A program made the position numbers and the translations under genes. The notes under the pieces were generated by a model. It was not told the DNA's origin, did no database searches, and saw only the letters and a list, made by a program, of their open reading frames with translations. Shown piece after piece: positions 8,353 to 11,208 of a stretch of 11,208 bases of DNA (positions within the stretch are counted from its first letter, which is position 1; each line of letters starts with the position of its first letter). Origin of the DNA: Actinomycetes bacterium (GTDB taxonomy: Bacteria > Actinomycetota > Actinomycetes > Nanopelagicales > Nanopelagicaceae). The stretch is taken from assembly GCA_014190175.1 (NCBI GenBank), contig BJFZ01000040.1, positions 1 to 11,208 on the forward strand, read 5' to 3'.

Positions 8353-9426
8353 TTAAACGTTAAATCTAAACTCGACGACATCACCGTCGGCCATTACATA
8401 CTCTTTACCTTCCATCCGAACTTTGCCACGTGAACGTGCCTCGGCCATAGTTCCTGCAGAAATTAAATCAGTAAAAGAGACAATTTCCGCCTTAATAAAA
8501 CCTTTTTGGAAGTCGGTGTGGATCACACCTGCTGCAATCGGAGCCGTATCGCCTTTGTGAATTGTCCATGCTCTGGCTTCTTTAGGTCCAGCAGTTAAAT
8601 AAGTTTGCAATCCAAGGGTTTCAAATCCAACACGAGCAAGTGTCACTAAACCAGGCTCTTCCATTCCAATACTTTGCAAAAGTTCGAGTGCATCTGCTTC
8701 ATCTAATTCCGCTAACTCTGCTTCGGTTTTTGCATCTAAGAAAATTGCTTCACTTGGCGCGATCATTGCTTGTAATTTTTTCTTTAACTCTGCATCGCCA
8801 AGTTCGGCAGCATCAACATTAAAGACATAAATAAATGGTTTGGCTGTTAACAACTGTAATGGACGCAATGCTTCTTGATCTAAATTACTGGCTGAGATTA
8901 ATTTCCCAGCACCTAAAAGTTCTTGGGCTTTTTTTGCTTCTTCTAATTCCACAATTTTTTCTTTTTGTAAGCGAACTTCTTTTTCTAATCTTGGAATTGC
9001 TTTCTCAAGAGTTTGTAAATCGGCGAGCGCAAGTTCGGTGTTGATAGTTTCGATATCTGAAATTGGATCAACCAGGCCATCCACATGCACAACATCGCCA
9101 TCGCTAAAAACTCGAACAACTTGGCAGATCGCATCTGCTTCGCGGATGTTGGCAAGAAATTTGTTGCCAAGACCAGCACCCTCTGATGCGCCTTTCACAA
9201 TGCCGGCAATATCAACAAATGAGACAGCTGCCGGAATTAATTTCTCAGAGCTAAAGACAGTTGCTAGCTGCGCCAAACGCGCATCTGGAACGCCAACCAC
9301 CCCAACATTGGGTTCAATCGTGGCAAAGGGGTAATTCGCCGCCAAGACCTGGTTTTTGGTGAGCGCGTTAAAAAGGGTCGACTTACCCACATTTGGCAGA
9401 CCGACGATTGCGATGGATAGGCTCAC
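8353..9426 (-). CDS. ychF: YchF/OLA1-family ribosome-binding ATPase
   Basis: Obg-related P-loop NTPase that prefers ATP, binds ribosomes and influences stress responses. The 357 residues match the usual length of about 360. Seen: G1 GLPNVGKS (9-16); [10 protein letters not shown] (31-40); G3 DIAG followed by the diagnostic glycine-rich stretch [13 protein letters not shown] (79-91); a helical coiled-coil insert rich in Lys and Glu (about 135-172); and a C-terminal TGS domain (about 278-355, with [12 protein letters not shown]). The family base-recognition motif NxxE appears as NVDA (203-206), so its Glu is replaced by Ala. The start is a GTG supported by the family N-terminus ([16 protein letters not shown]). 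There is no Shine-Dalgarno before it. It diverges from rmuC and heads the minus-strand series with typA, adnA and adnB. Confidence 0.97.
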   Translation of the reverse strand: MSLSIAIVGLPNVGKSTLFNALTKNQVLAANYPFATIEPNVGVVGVPDARLAQLATVFSSEKLIPAAVSFVDIAGIVKGASEGAGLGNKFLANIREADAICQVVRVFSDGDVVHVDGLVDPISDIETINTELALADLQTLEKAIPRLEKEVRLQKEKIVELEEAKKAQELLGAGKLISASNLDQEALRPLQLLTAKPFIYVFNVDAAELGDAELKKKLQAMIAPSEAIFLDAKTEAELAELDEADALELLQSIGMEEPGLVTLARVGFETLGLQTYLTAGPKEARAWTIHKGDTAPIAAGVIHTDFQKGFIKAEIVSFTDLISAGTMAEARSRGKVRMEGKEYVMADGDVVEFRFNV

Positions 9427-9471
9427 GAGGAGTAGAGCCTACGGGGCTTTGTCACCCCTTCCTGCCACGAT
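9427..9471. promoter_or_regulatory. Compact divergent gap between ychF and rmuC
   Basis: Only 45 bases (51 if rmuC starts at the ATG at 9478) separate two divergent start codons, so both promoters must lie here or reach into the genes. On the minus strand TAGGCT (9436-9441) fits the actinobacterial TANNNT -10 pattern nine bases before the ychF GTG, the spacing expected of a leaderless or nearly leaderless transcript. I see no equally good element for rmuC. No Shine-Dalgarno precedes either gene, which also favours leaderless starts. Confidence 0.3.
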
Positions 9472-10677
9472 GTGCTCATGGAGCTTTGGATATCACTGAT
9501 CGCCCTTCTCCTTGGGCTAACTCTGGGGATCGCTCTCGGCTTTTTGCTGGCCCAGCGTCGCCAAAGATCCGGCACAGCTAGTACAGATGGTGGTTTAACC
9601 TCATCTGAAGCCAGCGCATTAAATGGTCAGCTTGCACTTTTGCAATCCCAAAATAAACAGTTGCAAGGCGAGGGCGAGCGGGCAATCCGTTTAGATGAAT
9701 CATTAAAAGCAGTAACTGCTCAGATGCAAGTGCTCTCGACCCAAGCGCAAGATCTGCAATTAAATGTCACTAAATCAAATAGTGCGATGTTTGAACAGAT
9801 TGAAAATATGGGAAAACAAAATGATTCACTGGTACGCGAAACTGCAAAATTGGCTGGGGCGCTAAGTAAATCCCAAACCCGCGGCCAATATGGCGAAGCC
9901 CAACTTGAAATGTTATTAGAAGGTGCTGATTTAAAAGAGGGCATTCACTTCGAACGGCAATCTTATAAAAATTCCGGCGGTGAAATTACTCGACCTGATG
10001 TAAAGATTTTGATGCCGGGTGGAACTGAAATATTTGTTGACTCAAAATTTCCATTTGAGAGATTTTATGAAGGTTCCATAACCGAAGATCTGGTTGAGCG
10101 CGCCCGCTTAATGAAAGCACACACTGAAGATCTAGTTGGCCATGTAAATGCACTTGCAAAACGGGAGTATCAAGAAGGTGAGAGTTCCCCGAATTTTGTG
10201 GTTCTCTTTGTGCCTTTTGAATCAATCCTTTCAGAAGCATTGCAAGCAGATGAATTGTTGTTACAAAAAGCATTTGCGAAAAATGTGGTAATTGCTACTC
10301 CAACAACAATGCTGGCCCTGCTTCGTACGATTCGATATGGATACGATCGCCAAGATCTGGCTCAAAATGCTGAAGAGATCCGCGAACTAGCTGGAAAATT
10401 ATTAAAACGAATTGGTAAAGTTCATGAAAAAATAGAGGTGCTTGGCGAGCGAATCAAATCAAGTGAGCGAGCATTCAACGATTTAGTTGCCACCTCTGAA
10501 AATCATCTAATGGTTCCGGCGCGAAAGATGATGAAATTAGGCGCACCTTCAACAAGATCTATTGGTGAGATTGTTGAAATTGATAGTGAAGTTCGGCAAA
10601 TCAAAGGTAGTGCTGCGCTGGAGAGTTCAGTTATGAATGAGTTAGATTTTGAAAATGAGAGTAGTGATGCAGAATGA
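9472..10677 (+). CDS. rmuC: RmuC-family membrane-anchored nuclease-like protein
   Basis: RmuC limits recombination-type rearrangements in E. coli and is predicted to have a restriction-endonuclease-like fold; no reaction is firmly known for this gene. The 401-residue protein has one N-terminal transmembrane helix (about 5-27), followed by RRQR, so the rest should be cytoplasmic. A Gln/Ser-rich coiled coil spans about 45-125. The RmuC domain (about 137-345) shows RGQYGEAQLEMLL with Glu142 and Glu146, RPDVKI with Asp176 and VDSKFPF with Asp190 and Lys192, the expected acidic/Lys active-site set. The conserved stretch NFVVLFVPFES (241-251) and TPTTMLALLRTI (276-287) follow. The start is GTG at 9472, or more likely ATG at 9478, which still gives the full membrane helix. 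The stop overlaps the next gene as ATGA, so the two are probably co-translated. Confidence 0.93.
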   Translation: MLMELWISLIALLLGLTLGIALGFLLAQRRQRSGTASTDGGLTSSEASALNGQLALLQSQNKQLQGEGERAIRLDESLKAVTAQMQVLSTQAQDLQLNVTKSNSAMFEQIENMGKQNDSLVRETAKLAGALSKSQTRGQYGEAQLEMLLEGADLKEGIHFERQSYKNSGGEITRPDVKILMPGGTEIFVDSKFPFERFYEGSITEDLVERARLMKAHTEDLVGHVNALAKREYQEGESSPNFVVLFVPFESILSEALQADELLLQKAFAKNVVIATPTTMLALLRTIRYGYDRQDLAQNAEEIRELAGKLLKRIGKVHEKIEVLGERIKSSERAFNDLVATSENHLMVPARKMMKLGAPSTRSIGEIVEIDSEVRQIKGSAALESSVMNELDFENESSDAE

Positions 10678-11129
10678 AAATAAATCTTCCGAAGAATTTA
10701 AATCTACCTAAAGTTTCAGGGCTAGAGAATTTACCAAAAGTGCAGGGGCGTGGATTAACAACCCCTGGAATAATTACAATGCAGATTTTATTTATCTTTT
10801 TTGTTTCTACAATTGAAATTTTCTTTGGCGATGAGCCGGCGATCTTTACCGGATTAACCCTTTGGTTTCTGCTTTACGCAGCGATTAAGATCGGCCGCAA
10901 AGGAACTTTATTTACTGCAGTAGTTTGGTTGCCAATCACACTAACTTCCACATTGCTTTTTACTTTGGCAACAGTTGGTGGAAAAGGAGTCGCACCGACT
11001 AAATTAGGGATTGCCTTACTTACTTCCCTAGCCCGGTTAGCGCCATATTTATTACTAGTGACAATTATTGGGTGGAGTATTTACTATTTTAAAGAAGTTA
11101 AGCCTGGGCAGCGCGTAGATCTTTCCTGA
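10674..11129 (+). CDS. DUF6542-like four-helix membrane protein of unknown function
   Basis: Small inner-membrane protein of 151 residues. The call rests on position (between rmuC/ychF and ispH, where actinobacteria such as Mycobacterium carry a DUF6542 gene) and on form: RGLTTPG before the first helix, then hydrophobic segments at about 33-51, 55-72, 78-100 and 112-139. Charged IKIGRKG (71-77) forms the loop between helices two and three. The N-terminal tail is soluble and repetitive, with LPK at 5-7 and LPKV at 11-14 and 20-23. No catalytic motif is visible, and I do not assign a function. The ATG overlaps the rmuC stop by four bases and has no separate Shine-Dalgarno, so translation is likely coupled. 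The last 32 bases overlap the convergent gene at the right edge. Confidence 0.8.
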   Translation: MKINLPKNLNLPKVSGLENLPKVQGRGLTTPGIITMQILFIFFVSTIEIFFGDEPAIFTGLTLWFLLYAAIKIGRKGTLFTAVVWLPITLTSTLLFTLATVGGKGVAPTKLGIALLTSLARLAPYLLLVTIIGWSIYYFKEVKPGQRVDLS

Positions 11130-11208
11130 GTTCTACCGGTAAAGAAAAGAGCAGATGCTCCTCCATCTTGGTAATAACTTCGACATCTGCAAACCCGCGT
11201 TTTTTCAA
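11098..11208 (-). CDS. ispH: C-terminal end of probable IspH (4-hydroxy-3-methylbut-2-enyl diphosphate reductase)
   Basis: Only the last 36 codons and the TAA are present; the gene continues past the right edge. The tail contains KKRGFADVEVITKMEEH followed by LLFSLPVELRKDLRAA, resembling the actinobacterial IspH ending (GF-x-DVE-V … F-SLP-x-ELR-x-DLR). IspH is the [4Fe-4S] enzyme that makes IPP and DMAPP in the last step of the MEP isoprenoid pathway; its cluster cysteines lie outside the window, so the call cannot be confirmed here. Context supports it, because ispH flanks DUF6542 and ychF in other actinobacteria. Its stop lies inside the convergent DUF6542 gene. Confidence 0.75.
   Translation of the reverse strand: MKKRGFADVEVITKMEEHLLFSLPVELRKDLRAAQA

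Noticed and set aside
1..11208. Defence island, mobile element, CRISPR array, tRNA or rRNA
   Set aside because: No transposase, integrase, repeat-spacer pattern, terminal repeats or cloverleaf were seen. Helicase plus nuclease modules here match AdnAB repair enzymes rather than an anti-phage system.

Overview
The window is AT-rich bacterial DNA whose gene content points to an actinobacterium. The evidence is an AdnA/AdnB helicase-nuclease pair (the actinobacterial counterpart of RecBCD/AddAB) and the order ispH – DUF6542 – rmuC – ychF; in mycobacteria, lytB2/ispH, a DUF6542 gene and ychF are likewise neighbours. Low G+C, four-base gene overlaps, very short gaps and overlapping convergent genes suggest a streamlined low-GC lineage, such as the planktonic Nanopelagicales. 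That placement is an inference from style, not proof.

Layout. A minus-strand series reads from right to left: ychF (9426-8353), typA (8290-6437), adnA (6309-3040) and adnB (from 3043, running off the left edge before its nuclease active site is complete). Divergent from ychF, and only about 50 bases away, a plus-strand pair starts: rmuC (9472-10677), then a small four-helix DUF6542 membrane protein joined to it by an ATGA overlap (10674-11129). At the right edge the last 36 codons of a minus-strand gene, most likely ispH, overlap the tail of the DUF6542 gene.

Function. AdnA and AdnB should form a heterodimer that unwinds and trims DNA double-strand ends for recombination. RmuC is a predicted membrane-anchored protein with a nuclease-like fold, linked to limiting DNA rearrangements. 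TypA and YchF are translational NTPases tied to ribosome assembly and stress. IspH makes isoprenoid precursors. No mobile element, CRISPR array, tRNA, rRNA or defence island is visible, and I see no sign of an undescribed system.

The points worth a second look are details: a degenerate motor motif III in AdnA, a tandem-duplicated linker in AdnA, a perfect 11-bp inverted repeat at the likely typA promoter, a short tandem repeat after typA, and a convergent coding overlap at the right end.
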